Positions 43,331 through 54,660 of a stretch of 60,000 nt of DNA are shown here, one piece after another. The stretch lies in assembly GCA_029204225.1 (NCBI GenBank), contig CM055100.1, forward strand, positions 8,882,713 to 8,942,712, read 5' to 3'. Position 1 is the stretch's first letter; every line of letters starts with the position of its first letter. Source of the DNA: Diphasiastrum complanatum. Lineage: Eukaryota; Streptophyta; Lycopodiopsida; Lycopodiales; Lycopodiaceae. The notes beneath the pieces were generated by a model. The model was not told where the DNA came from. It did no database searches and saw only the letters and a program-made list of their open reading frames with translations. Made by a program: the position numbers and the translations under genes.

Positions 43331-44109
43331 TTTGATCCAACTTTAGAATGATCTCCATCCTAAGTATAGACCTCCTTTCTAAGGTTATAAAGGAGCTTTC
43401 ACAATTGATATAGAGAATATGTCCACTTTTGATGCTCCACTATCTCTTACATCAATTTTACACATCAAGATGTAAATAGAACATGAAGAACCAAATATAA
43501 TGTAAATGAGATGGTTCCTCCATGTCATAAACTTTGAAATTTATGGAAAATTACAGCTACCGAACAATAAATGTGAGTGATAACCATTGCTTGCTTGTAT
43601 TCTCCCTCTTTGTCCTATCTTGATATGTCTCCACCATAAAACTCCATGAATGAGCCTCCATCTCCATCTTGCCATAAGATGTCATCATCACTTGATGACT
43701 TGATTATGAATGAGTGATATAATGAACCTCCAATAGCTTCATTTCCATTAGCAAAACCAGCAAGAATGCTAGTAAAACTCCAACAAATGATGGTCACCAA
43801 TGTAGCTAGTTTTACCATATATTGACAATTTGCACACATCCACATGAAATTGATCAAACATGAGATAGAACAAGTAAAGTAAACTTAAACAACACTTGCT
43901 TGTTGATCCTTTGATCTTACTTGAGTCTTCAATAACCTACAAAATAGATCCAGAACATCTTTGCCAAATGACTCTCCTTTGATGCTCTTGACTAGTTCCA
44001 AATTCCACTTTTCCTGTGTGTTGTTGAAGCCCTTTGAGATCAACTTCTTGATCTTCCACTATTGACCATCAAATCCATTGACTAATATCTCTTTTTCAGA
44101 TCCATTAGT

Positions 44110-45640
44110 TTATGAAAAATCATGAAAACATCCATCTATTTGCATAGCATCATCTACACAAGAAGATTCACCAAAGCATGTGAGAAAAGCAAAATGAGTC
44201 ACTTCCACATGATTACCCTTCTCATCATTTGTAAGCCTTGAAGAAAATTTTCTTTTCCTTGTTCTCCTTGGCTTTTGACATGACGGAGATCTATCATCAT
44301 CACCATCTAAAGCAAGATCCTTTACATCAACATCAAGAATGTTAGATCCATCCAAAACATCATCACTTGAAGACACCTTTGGAATATTCCCTCATCAAAA
44401 AAGACATCTCTACTAATAATCACCTTATTAGTAGTAGGAATGTAAACCCTATAGGCTTTAACCACCTCACTATATCCAACAAATATACCTTTCCTTGAAG
44501 ATGGATCCTCCTTTGTCCTATCATCAAGAGTTATATTGAACAGCAAGTACATCCAAAAGTTTTAAGAAAGTTGACACTCGGCCTCCTCTTGAATAGCATC
44601 TCAAAAGGTGCTCTTCCATCCAATATAGCACTCGGCCACCTAGTGCATAGAAAGTTAGCACACAACAAAGCTTGATCCCAAAATGGTTTTGGAAGATTAG
44701 CACCTAACCTCATGGCTTTGGCACTTTCACGTAAAGTCCTATCCTTCCTCTCGGCCACTCCATTTTGTTGTGGTGTCCCTTGAGTTGTGTACTCCCTCTT
44801 GATCCCATGCTCATGACAAAAGCCTTGAACCTGGTAGATATGTACTCTCCACCATTGTCTCTCCTTAAGCACTTGATCCTTGTGAAAAATTGGTTCTCTC
44901 TTGCATTCTTGAACCTAACAAAGACATCATACACTTCAACTTTGCTCTTTAGTAGATAGATCCAACAAAATCTACTAAATTCATCAATGAAAGTTACATG
45001 CATCTTAGCTCCACTATTGCTAATTGTAGTAATTCCATGATTATCTGAATGTACAACTTGAAAAGGCTTTGTAGATCTAGATGCTGGTCTAGCATAAGGT
45101 AGTCTATGTGACTTTGACAAAGCACAAGAGTCACAAACATGGTTGATGCTAGTTAAGGATTTTGGAAGACCAATCACAACTTGCTTCTTAGCCATTACCT
45201 CCAATAACTTGAAGTTGAGGTGCCCCATCCTTTTATGCGAAACCTCTTGAATAGGTATTTTCTCACTTGCCACAAATCCAACTTGGTTAGAAATAACACA
45301 AGCATCTAGTTTGAACAATTTCCCTTGTCTTTTACCTTTTGCAATCAAGATATCCTTTCTTTTGATCATTCAAGCATGTCCGTAAAACTCAACTTTGAAA
45401 ATTTTACTTAGCAATTAACTCACACTAAGTAAATTCTTGGTAAAGGAAGGTATGAAAAAAACATCTTTTAAATGAACATTCCTATTTGTAGAGAGAGAAA
45501 TAGGAATTGTGCCAATCCCTTTGATGGCACACTCACCATCATTGGCCATGTAGATCACCTTCTTGTCATCTTTATATGCCAACAAAGAAGTGAAGTACTC
45601 TTTGTGAAAAGTCATGGATTCAAATCTCCATCATAAGCAA
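44110..45640 (-). pseudogene. Copia VI protease-to-integrase remnant
   Basis: Minus-strand frames give, from 45,615, MANDGECAIKGIGTIP (protease end) and FFIPSFTKNLLSVS. Then GKLFKLDACVISN and HKRMGHLNFKLLEVM (GAG-pre-integrase) follow, then FQVVHSDNH and HVTFIDEFSRFCWIYLLKS. RRDNGGEYISTRF carries the second Asp. After a frameshift comes TPQQNGVAERKDRTLRESAK with the catalytic Glu, then KAYRVYIPTTNKVIISRDVF. The first integrase pair reads DE rather than DD. RT and LTRs are not attached. It belongs to a different copia lineage from II, III and V. Confidence 0.85.
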
Positions 45641-45649
45641 GCATACATG

Positions 45650-46480
45650 AAGTAATCACAAAAACGTAGTTTAGAGGCCCCAGGTTCTCTTGTATCTTTT
45701 CAATGAAGCCCATCTCATGCCAGTCTTCTATCATGGTGACATACCGTGATGACATGAAGGCCACTCTGTAGTATAGCTGGGCCATCATCTCATGGTCTTC
45801 CTCTGACTAGAGGGCACGTTGGGATTGATCCTGATCGGATCCAGACCACAATTCCAAAAACATTCTTGCTACATTAGAAAGGCTATTGATCGGCAATATT
45901 CGGTGCTTTCTCAAACACAGAGATCGACACTAGTCTTTTATTTGTGCCCAAATTCCAGCAACTGTAGCCTCAGGTCATCTAGGGAGATTTTGTCTGAAAT
46001 TCCTGGAATCACTAGATAGTTCACCAATTCAACCCGTGGCTTCTCTGCCAGCCATGGATTTCTTCATTTGAGCAGCATGTAGAATGGATCAATTCGTTTC
46101 CATGCCGGTGCTCTAAGGTATTCTTGCAGCCGTCTGCTATCTTTTAAGACCTTGCTTTGCCATTCAGGTTGCGGTTGTAGTGTCGCAATGATCTCAGCCC
46201 TGGTGGTGTATTGGCTTTGATCGATCTCCTCTTTGCCTCCCCTCATGTTGGGTGGATATTTTCTTTTGAATTTCTCCAACTCTTTGGTATCGGCCATCTT
46301 GCCCCTTGGCCTGGTTGGAGAAGCTGCCCTACGTTGTGGTGGTGGCCTTGCCAGATAATCGTCCAGGGCCTTGGTGCCCGTATCTTTTTCCTTTGCCCGC
46401 TTGCTCGTAGATGGCTACCTATGTCTTGTCTGGGTGAGAATATTCTTGACTTCGATGGATCTGCCATGAAGTTGTCATCA
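45650..46480 (-). pseudogene. Unrecognised coding-like remnant
   Basis: The minus strand holds protein-like stretches in shifting frames. ALDDYLARPPPQRRAASPTR runs into MADTKELEKFKRKYPPNMRG from 46,297, then RRLQEYLRAPAWKRIDPFYM. Next, RVELVNYLVIPGISDKISLD is followed by stops, and finally MMAQLYYRVAFMSSRYVTMI and DWHEMGFIEKIQ. A Pro/Arg-rich start followed by a helical domain would suit a capsid-like protein, but I cannot assign it to any family. It is flanked by LTR fragments, so a retroelement origin is likely. Confidence 0.4.
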
Positions 46481-46501
46481 CCCCTAATGTCAGTGTTAAT
46501 T

Positions 46502-46640
46502 TTGTGAAGATTAGTAAAAAATATCTTCCTATCTCGAGTTTTGGGACCATGTCCATGATTATTTCCATTGTAAATTATGTTGTACATAAAGGTATGTGAA
46601 TTGAGCACATAACCTTCTAGAATAGGTCGAGTTTGAGTTT
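46502..46640 (+). mobile_element. LTR start fragment of the copia II family
   Basis: TGTGAAGATTAGTAAAAAAT is followed by TATCTTCCTATCTCGAGTTT and GTGAATTGAGCACATAACC. It is the same part of the LTR as the piece at 3,532-3,700. Confidence 0.8.
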
Positions 46641-47225
46641 TTCTTGTAAATAAATAAAATAGCCGAAAGTAGTAGAATAAGTTGTGAGGGCCATGGCTTC
46701 TTGCGTGTATAAGCCCATAGCCCAATGAGCACTCGTAAATAATTAATTTTGAATAAACTAGACTTTGGGGCATGTAATTAAAATAATAGTAGAAGGCCAA
46801 AGTTTAAGTTAACTTAAGTTCTCTAAGTTTTGTAATTAGTCAAAAGTCAAATGGTGGTAGGTGGGGTGTGCTTCTGTGTACACCATAGAATAGTTTGTGT
46901 TTCTTTTCAAGGGCTAGGATTTCAATCCTACCTTCTTGCAAGTAGCCAATAGGAAGCAAGTGGCAAGGGCCACCCCAAGGATAAAAAGGCACCTATTGTA
47001 CACCATTTTACATGCTTATTGAGAGGAGGAAACTCTACCAAATTGGAGAGCAAGCATCCTCATGTGCTAATCACTCTTGCTAATGCTTTTTGTTGTGTTG
47101 TTTATTGTTTACATTTCCATTGTTCTTGCTTTAATAGTTAGCATGCATATTGAGCACATGAGCTAACCTCCATCTCACTTCTCTCTCTCTTCTTCCTTTC
47201 TCCTACTATCAAGATAAATGCTTGT
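46640..47225 (+). mobile_element. Gypsy LTR, inverted relative of 12,412-13,219
   Basis: The plus strand shares AAGCCCATAGCCCAATGAGCA-type sequence, CCAATAGGA...GGGCC, GAGCAAGCATCCTCAT and GAGCTAACCTCCATCTCA with the reverse complement of the 12.4-13.2 kb LTR. It is a diverged solo or truncated LTR without a primer site. Confidence 0.7.
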
Positions 47226-47239
47226 GCTTAGTGTCAGTG

Positions 47240-47310
47240 ACCTAGATGCTTGATGTAAAAAACATAAGACCCCTATATGTAACATAGATAATCCTTTTCA
47301 ATTCTTCACA
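47240..47310 (-). mobile_element. Copia V 3' LTR stub and purine tract
   Basis: Only the first 70 bp or so of the LTR remain. On minus they start TGTGAAGAATTGAAAAGG at 47,310 and are preceded by the purine tract TTAGGAGGAG (47,311-47,320). The rest has been lost against the gypsy LTR. Confidence 0.7.
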
Positions 47311-47328
47311 CTCCTCCTAAAAAATTAT

Positions 47329-49764
47329 CTATGAAGATTTGAACATTGATCTTGATATAACTCCAAGATTAGATCTATGCTTGATGAAAGCACTTTTGCT
47401 CAAAGGCTTGGTGAGTAGATCGGCAATACAAGAGGACGAGTTGACATGTTCCAAATAGATTTCTCCTCCAATAAGCTTTTCTCTCACAAAATGGTGTGCT
47501 ACTTCTATGTGCTTGCTTCTTGCATGAAATATGGGATTATTGGCAAGAGCTTGGGCCAAGATGTTATCACACTTGATCATTGGTAGATCATCTTCCTTGA
47601 TGAACTTTAGCTCCATTAGTAACCTCTTGATCCAAAGCACCTCTTTGGTAGTTGTAGTGAGTGCTTTGTACTCGGCCTCACATGAAGAGAGAGATATAGT
47701 ATCTTGCTTTTTGGAAAGCCAAGATATTAGATTGCCTCCAAGAAAGATAGTGTATGCATTAATAGACTTTTGATCCATCTTGTCACTTGCAAAGTCCGAA
47801 TCCGAGTAGCCAACAATGGATAGATCTTCACTTTTATAGAGTAGACCATAATCACAAGATGAAGATACATATCTTAGAATCCTCTTGGCCATCTTCCAAT
47901 GATGGATCTTAGGATCTTGCATAAATTGACTCAATTTGTGCACACAAAAACTTAGATCGGGCCTAGTAATGGTAATCCAAATCAAGGAGCCTACAAGACT
48001 CCTAAAAAGTGTGATGTCCTCAAAGGATCTTTCATCACTTTTATTAGGATCTTTTGCAATTTGCTCCATTGGAGTATCTATGCTCTTAGAATTTTCCATA
48101 TAAAGTTTTTTCAACATAGAGTGAGCATATCTAGATTGGCATATAAAGACATGATTTTCATAAAAATCAATTTCTAGGCCTAGGATGTAATGTATCTCTC
48201 CTAGATCTTGCATTTTAAACTCACATCCAAGTGCTAGGTTATTTTCATCAACTAGCTTGATACAACTTCCACAAAGAATAATGTCATCAACATAAATTAG
48301 AAGAATGACAATATTGCTATCAAAAAACTTTAGATACATGGAAGGATCATAGTCACTAAGAGTAAATCCTAGTAAGATAAGAAAAGAATTAAGTCTTGAA
48401 TACCATGATCTTGGTGCTTGCTTGAGTCCATAAAGACTTTTGAAGAGCAAGCACACTTTGGACTCATCCTTGATGAATCCTTGAGGTTGTTCCATATAGA
48501 TCTCCTCCTCAAGATAACCATTCAGAAAAGCATTGGATATACCTAATTGGAACACCTTCCACTTGAAGAAACAAGCAAGAGAAATAAGAATTCTTATTGT
48601 CACCATCTTTGCAATGGGTGCAAAGTTCTCCTCATAATCAAGGCCATGGATTTGAGCAAATCCTTTGGCACATAATCTTGCTTTATGCTTGTTGATGATG
48701 CCATCATGATTGAACTTGATCCGAAATACCCACTTGCAACCAATCACATGCTTGTTGGATGGAGGATCCACAAGCTCCCAAGTATTGTTGGTGACCAATG
48801 CATCATACTCTTGCTTCATGGCATCATACCACTCCTTGGTATTGAGTGCCTCTTGTACATTCTTTGGCTCTTCATGAGAGACATAAAAAACATAATTAGT
48901 GGAGTCAAGATCCACTTGTTTGCCTTTGTCAACATATGAGAGCCTCTTAGGCTCGGATCTATCTCTCATGGATCTTCTTGGTGAGAAAATTCGAGGAGAG
49001 TCTTTTTCAAATCTCGACCCCATCACATCATGATTGTCTTCAAAATCAATAATTGGTGATGCATCCATAGATTTCTTGATCTCGGCCTCTTCAAAAGATG
49101 AGTGTTGATCTTCATGAAAGACAACATCTCTACTTTTAATAACTTGAGAAGTAGAGAGTATAAAGACTCTATAGGCCTTCTTGGTGGATGAGTATCCAAC
49201 CATGATCCCTTTGCATGCACTAGGATCTTCCTTCTTCCTTGTTTCCAAGGGAATATGGACAAAGCATATGCATCCAAAAACTCTAAGGTGATCAACCTTA
49301 GGCTTCTTCAAATATAAGATTTCATATGGTGACTTTCCTCCAAGAGCCATATGTGGGAGCCTATTGCAAATATAATTTGCACAATTAATGGCTTCTCCCC
49401 AAAAATCTTTGGGCAAAGATGCCTCAATTCTCATAGATTTTGCATATTCACATAGAGATCTATTCTTTCTCTTGGCCACTCCATTTTGAGATGGAGAGTA
49501 GGCACAATAGAACTCTCTTTTGATGCCTTCAAGCTCACAAAAATCTTGAAATTTATTGGAGATATATTCACCACCTCCATCACTTCTAAGAGCTCTAATC
49601 TTGAATGAGAATTGCTTCTCTACATAAGCTTTGAAAATAAGAAAATGATCAAACACCATAGATTTAGAAGCAAGAAGATATATCCAAGTGAATCTTGTGA
49701 AATCATCAATGAAAGTAACAAAACAAATGGCTCCTCCCTTGCTTGTAGTTGATGAGAAATGCAC
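47329..49764 (-). CDS. Copia V pol: integrase core, RT and RNase H (811 codons open)
   Basis: This is the longest open frame in the window. The integrase core has FIDDFTRF near residue 20 and RSDGGGEY (Asp62), but NGVAKRKNR has Lys98 where the DD35E catalytic Glu belongs. The copia signature WELVDPPSNKHVIGCKWVFR begins RT near residue 330. QLGISNAFLNGYLEEEIYME and GLKQAPRSWYSRL follow, then YVDD within VILLIYVDDIILCG near 500. RNase H has GYSDSDFASDKMD and SLSSCEAEYKALTTT and ends ADLLTKPLSKSAFIKHRSNL. The start is set by a frameshift rather than a true start codon, so this is a pol segment without its upstream part. The Lys substitution should abolish integration. Confidence 0.92.
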   Translation of the reverse strand: MHFSSTTSKGGAICFVTFIDDFTRFTWIYLLASKSMVFDHFLIFKAYVEKQFSFKIRALRSDGGGEYISNKFQDFCELEGIKREFYCAYSPSQNGVAKRKNRSLCEYAKSMRIEASLPKDFWGEAINCANYICNRLPHMALGGKSPYEILYLKKPKVDHLRVFGCICFVHIPLETRKKEDPSACKGIMVGYSSTKKAYRVFILSTSQVIKSRDVVFHEDQHSSFEEAEIKKSMDASPIIDFEDNHDVMGSRFEKDSPRIFSPRRSMRDRSEPKRLSYVDKGKQVDLDSTNYVFYVSHEEPKNVQEALNTKEWYDAMKQEYDALVTNNTWELVDPPSNKHVIGCKWVFRIKFNHDGIINKHKARLCAKGFAQIHGLDYEENFAPIAKMVTIRILISLACFFKWKVFQLGISNAFLNGYLEEEIYMEQPQGFIKDESKVCLLFKSLYGLKQAPRSWYSRLNSFLILLGFTLSDYDPSMYLKFFDSNIVILLIYVDDIILCGSCIKLVDENNLALGCEFKMQDLGEIHYILGLEIDFYENHVFICQSRYAHSMLKKLYMENSKSIDTPMEQIAKDPNKSDERSFEDITLFRSLVGSLIWITITRPDLSFCVHKLSQFMQDPKIHHWKMAKRILRYVSSSCDYGLLYKSEDLSIVGYSDSDFASDKMDQKSINAYTIFLGGNLISWLSKKQDTISLSSCEAEYKALTTTTKEVLWIKRLLMELKFIKEDDLPMIKCDNILAQALANNPIFHARSKHIEVAHHFVREKLIGGEIYLEHVNSSSCIADLLTKPLSKSAFIKHRSNLGVISRSMFKSS

Positions 49765-51085
49765 AGAATTAACTTCAAAGGATGCTTTCTTTTGATAGAA
49801 GATCTTGTAAATGGCTTTTTGTGAGATTTAGCAATAGCACAAGCCTCACAAGGCTTGATCTTCTTGGAGAATGACTTTGGCTTCTTTGATCATAGAGAGC
49901 ATAGATTTGTAGTTAGGATGTCCCAACCTCCTATGCCATAATTCCTCCATAGAGAGCTTGTTTACAAGAGCAACATTACAAGCATTAACATACTCATTTG
50001 GATCTAGTTTATAGATGCCTCCAAATCTAGATCCTAATGCAAGTATCTCATCATTCTTTTTGATAGTGCAAGTATCAACATTGAATTTTACATCAAGGCC
50101 ATTATCAAGCAATTGGCCAGCACTAATAAGATTCTTAGTAAGCTTAGGTACACAAAGAACTTTAGAGAGAGAAAGAACTTTAGAGGATGCAAGCTTCAAG
50201 GGAATGTTCCCTATGCCTTCAATAGGACATTCAAAATCATTTGCAGTGTATATTGATTTCTTGACTCCATCATAAGGTGCAATAGAAGATAAAGAGTCCT
50301 TGGAGTTACACATATGTGAAAAGGCTCCACTATCAATATACCATAGGCCGTCCTTCTTGAAAGGAGTAGATGGGAAACTAGAGACCATAAGAGATCCCTC
50401 TCCATCACTTGCAATAGAGTCTTCCTTCTCATTGGTAATGTTGGCTTGCTTGAGTTGATTCTTCTTCTTGAAGCAATTGGTGGCATAATGGCCTTTCTTT
50501 CCACAATAAAAGCACTTGATCTTCTTCTTCTTGAGCTTGGATGAAGAAGCATTAGAGGAATCATCTTCCTACTCATCTTTGTCTTTGGATTTGACTTTGT
50601 CCTTGCTTGAGGATTGTTGATGTTGGTTCTTGATCCACCGTTTGTGCTTATCCTTGGTAAAGAGAGCTTTGCCATCATTATGAGTGAGAGAGAGCTTGTC
50701 CATCCTCAAGAGCTTGTACTCTTGTCTTGATTCTTCTGAAATTAGCACACTTTGGAGAGCCTCCAAACTTGGTAGCTCCTCCTTAATGGCATAGGATTTG
50801 GACAAGATTATCAAATTCACTTCTCAAGCCATTGAGAATGACTTGAGCTAGCTCATTTTGATTGATGGAATCACCAATACAAGCAAGTTCTCTATGAATA
50901 TCTTTTACTCTCAAAACATAACTAGATGCACTCTCATCACTCTTTTGGCTACTTTGAAAGATTTTATTCCTAAGAGTGAGAAGCCTAGAGGTATTCTTAG
51001 CCTCATAGATAGTCTTGAGACAATCCCAAGCTTCTTTGGCTGTTGTACAGGTACCTATCTCCCTCAATACTAGAGTCAACGAGAA
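49765..51085 (-). pseudogene. Copia V gag, protease and GAG-pre-integrase, broken
   Basis: Gag begins in mid-domain at about 51,085, where copia VII abuts (REIGTCTTAKEAWDCLKTIY, SRLLTLRNKIFQSSQKSDES). It has a frameshift near 50,800 and a stop near 50,569. An intact-looking zinc knuckle (CFYCGKKGHYATNCFKKK in shifted frame), the protease site LWYIDSGAFSHMC and ISAGQLLDNGLDVKFNVDTC follow. ELWHRRLGHPNYKSMLSMIK completes the region before another frameshift near 49,850. The first half of gag and the 5' LTR are missing. It continues into the pol frame at 49,764. Confidence 0.88.
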
Positions 51086-51722
51086 TTGACTCTACAAATT
51101 GAATGCGAGATCTTTTACTCAAGCTATGGTAAGCACTGTTGATAGTCAAACTGACCTTTGGCATCAAAGGTTTGGTCATATTAGTGCTCAAAGCTTGCAA
51201 ATTATTAAAAGAGGTAATCTAGTTGTTGGATTGCTTGATATCTCTTTTGAAGAAAAAATTTGTGAGGATTGCATTTTGGAAAAACAGCATAGAGAGAGAT
51301 TTCCCAAAGATGGAACAAGAAGAGCCAATGGAATTCTTGACCTTGTTCATAGTGATTTGTGTGGACCAATACAAACTAGGTCCATTAGTGGTTGTTACTA
51401 TTTCATCACATTTATTGATGACTATAGTAGACATATTTGGATTTATTTCATAAGCAAGAAATCTGATGCCTCTCATTTACAAGTATTTGGTTGTGATGCT
51501 TACGCTCATGTGCTTGATGAAAAATGAAAGAAGCTAGATGAAAAAGCTGTGAAGTGTATTTTCCCTAGATATGATGAAAGAGCCAAGGCATTCAGGATGT
51601 ATGACATAGATGCACAAAAGATCGTGATTTCCAAATATGCTACTTTTGAAGAGATGGGTCAAAATGATCAGATAAAATTGACAATCATTAGAGGAGTTCC
51701 AGGGCCCAAAAGGGCTGTCTAA
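51086..51722 (+). pseudogene. Copia VII integrase fragment with internal deletion
   Basis: The plus strand encodes DLWHQRFGHISAQSLQIIKR, CEDCILEKQHRERFPKDG, DLVHSDLCGPIQTRSISGCY and FITFIDDYSRHIWIYFISKK (first catalytic Asp region). It then jumps from KKSD directly to ASHLQVFGCDAYAHVLDEK. The roughly 130-160 codons that normally lie between are gone, including the second Asp and the Glu. A stop (AAATGA) and more integrase tail (DERAKAFRMYDIDAQKIVIS) follow. It lies head-to-head with copia V at 51,085. Confidence 0.85.
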
Positions 51723-51908
51723 GAAATGCCACGTAAGAGAGAGAAAATCGTCGGATTTTAATCATTTCAAACTTTTTCAATTAATTAATTTTTTAATTAA
51801 GACGAGTTTTAATAGCTTAGAAGATATATAACAAGCTGGTTTTCTACTAGATTAATCTATCGATTATTAAGATTTCTAAATATCATCTCCATATTGATCT
51901 TTCCACAG

Positions 51909-54524
51909 AATATGCTCCACTATCGAGAAAAAATCTGAAAGGATCCACCTTACCAGCTCACCAAAGGACGGAAGACAGGAAACATTATGATCTATGGGTT
52001 GATGGAAGTTTGTATTCAATCGATCCAAGTTCAATACAACATCCAAATTTTTGATCAGTCACACAACTCATACTATTTTTGTGTGAAGGACACAATGGTC
52101 TATTGGGTTATTGTGAAAGATTGAAAAGTTATGGCATTAGTAATTTAATGAAAAAAATCCATTGTTTGGAAAATATGTTGAATGGTTTGCTTACTAACTA
52201 TAGAGAAAAAGAAATTATTTTTTTGCAAACAAAAGAAGAGAATGAAATCTCGAAGATGGATAATTCTTGTTTGCAAGATATTATATTAAACCTTAAGCAA
52301 GAAACTGACAATATGAAACTAATTGTACAAACATTGCGTACCTCATATTGTCAAATAAATGTAGAAGTAAACACATTACAAAAGAAAAAACAATAAGCAA
52401 AAAAGAGTTATTTTAAAAAGTATTGACGAGCTTTCAACAAGTGGGGGTCAACGAAAAAAAAAAAGAATATATGCTTTCAAGTAAGATTATGTTTTAAACT
52501 ATTCATGTGTTTTGTTTCATCTAGCACATCAATGGTTGTGAATTATTTTTTTTCTAAATCTTATTTTTATTTTGCAGATCAGCTTTAGTCACCAATGAAA
52601 ATCTGAAAGACAAGGACATGATTCGAAAGCCTTTGAGTGCAGTACTTACAGCCAAGTCAACGACAAGTCTACTAGGAAATCAACGATATTCTCGAATCAA
52701 GTCCAAGATTGCAGAGGCCCTTATGGACGAAGTCGACAAGATCATTGACCGAACATTGATACAAGGAGCATGTGATTATTCTGGTATGAGCAGGCATGCA
52801 TATGACACAATGTTCAAAATTATCAAAGAGGCATTTGGACAAGTACATATAAAAAAACTTTCCTATTCCCCGGCCCTTTCAAATCAAATTAGAGAGGGAT
52901 GTGTTAAACAGGGGTTCGCAAAACATCATTGGTATTCCTTACCATATCAATGAAATTTATAACTCAAAACATGGCACTTTGTCATATGATTCCTCCAACA
53001 ATATGTTTGTAGATCTGAATCATTTACTGAGATTTATTGTAAAGTTTTATGGAATCACAAATGAAAGTGCTGAAAAATTGATATTAGTTCTCAAGTTAGA
53101 TGAATCAGAAGTAATAAAGGGACAAAAGCTGGAAAGGGTTAGTGTTACACTTATGAATGGAGCATTAAGCAATATGATAAACTCGGAGAGTCTTGATTTT
53201 AGTGTGCAGTCCGAAAATAATATTTGGTGGTTGGCAGCTTTCCAGGTTTAAATCTATTCTATTGAGTACTAGCAACTGATTCATTTCAAGAATTAATGGT
53301 TTTGTGTTTTAAGCTAATATTGTTTAGTTATTATAGGTCTGAGTTTGATTCTCTTAAAATAGTTCATGATTTTGTATTTCAAACAGATTTTAAAAGAAGA
53401 TCATGACATTCTATTTTGGATTTTTAGTAAAACAGAATATCTAGAGATAATTAAGAATCATATGAGCGACACACCACTCAATGTTCTTGGAATAGGTGAT
53501 TTTAAGGTGGATGGCATTTGGCTGGAGACCTGAAGTGATGTTCAACGTTTCACATGGAGCAAATTCAAAACATCCATGCCTCTATTGCATGAAAACTACA
53601 CATGACATGTCGAAGAGCACGAGAGTTTCAAGGGATATAGAAGATCTGACTTGGAAACCAGTATTACTGATTCTGCTTAAAAATGTTCACATTTGTACAC
53701 TACATGGAGAGGTTAGAATTATCAAAAAATTGATATACCTTCATATTTGGTTTGCTTGAAATACTAAGCCAGAGTCATTAGCCAAAAAAGTAATAGCTCG
53801 ATTGGAAGAAGTTTTATCAAAAGCGGGACTTCATAAAGGACACGTTAAAATACAAAAGGACGAGAAGCTTTCAAGGAAAACGAGAAACATCCCATGCAAA
53901 CCAAGTATAGGACGATCCAAAGCTCGTTGTTTTTTATCAAATCATTCCGGAAAACCAACTAAAATCCAGTACTCAATTTGGATAGATGTACTCAATGCCA
54001 CAAAGGATTTTGAAAAAAAGGAACAACGAGGATTAAAAAGGTTGAAGTCTGGACAAAGCTTGACAACATGGTCAAATTGCTCAGAAAAGATAAACTATCT
54101 GATACTGATGTCCTACTAATTGAGAAATCAACAATTGAGTTTGTGGATGCAGTTAAAGATGGTTGGGGTGAAGATCATATTACGCATTAGATGGTAAATC
54201 TCTTTTCAATGTAACTAACTCTTCAATTTATAATCTCATTGCACATATGCTAAATTTAAAATGATTAATATGACAATATTTGTATTTCTGATATTGCAGC
54301 ACATTTTACGACATCATGCATCGTCTTTTGCAAAAGCTTACGGAAGTCTAAGTATTTGGTCATCACAAGAAATGGAAAAATCGCATTGGCAAGCCAGGGC
54401 AGCATTTCATCGAAATACACAACACGGTGGAACATCTCAAAAAAATAGTTACATCATCCAGCTATTTCAATGGTTCTACAGGCGTATTCAAATCCAATAT
54501 AAAACTAGATCAACAAATAATTAG
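51909..54524 (+). pseudogene. Element B transposase-like gene, four or more exons
   Basis: Exons: 51,909-52,480 (donor GTAAGA), 52,578-53,245, 53,387-54,193 and 54,300-54,524, each with AG/GT borders. In order: HYDLWVDGSLYSIDPSSIQ, a coiled-coil-like stretch, a basic RKKKRIYAF signal, LVLKLDESEVIKGQKLERVS, NIWWLAAFQ, GANSKHPCLYCMKT (CxxC), ICTLHGEVRIIKKLIYLHIW and the last exon GSLSIWSSQEMEKSHWQARA. An acidic residue, then CxxC, a C/DxxH motif (CTLH) and a late Glu helix is the pattern of RNase H-fold cut-and-paste transposases such as hAT and Transib/RAG1; the assignment is inferred. A stop (WFA followed by TGA) at 53,757-53,759, another near 52,053 and frameshifts near 52,410, 52,905, 53,510 and 54,050 disable it. 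Confidence 0.6.
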
Positions 54525-54660
54525 AAAATCAGAAAGACGTGCAAATTTATAGACAAAAATAATATTGATGCAAGACTCAACCCATAGTAATTTTCAAGAT
54601 ATCAGACGAAAAAAGTATATGTACTATATCGCATTATTTCAAGTACAATGCAAGGCAAAA

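Noticed and set aside
51723-51908. Terminal inverted repeat at the left end of element B
   Set aside because: I looked for the reverse complement of the right end (GGTTTCACACGTGTG) and found none here; the left end is probably truncated by copia VII.
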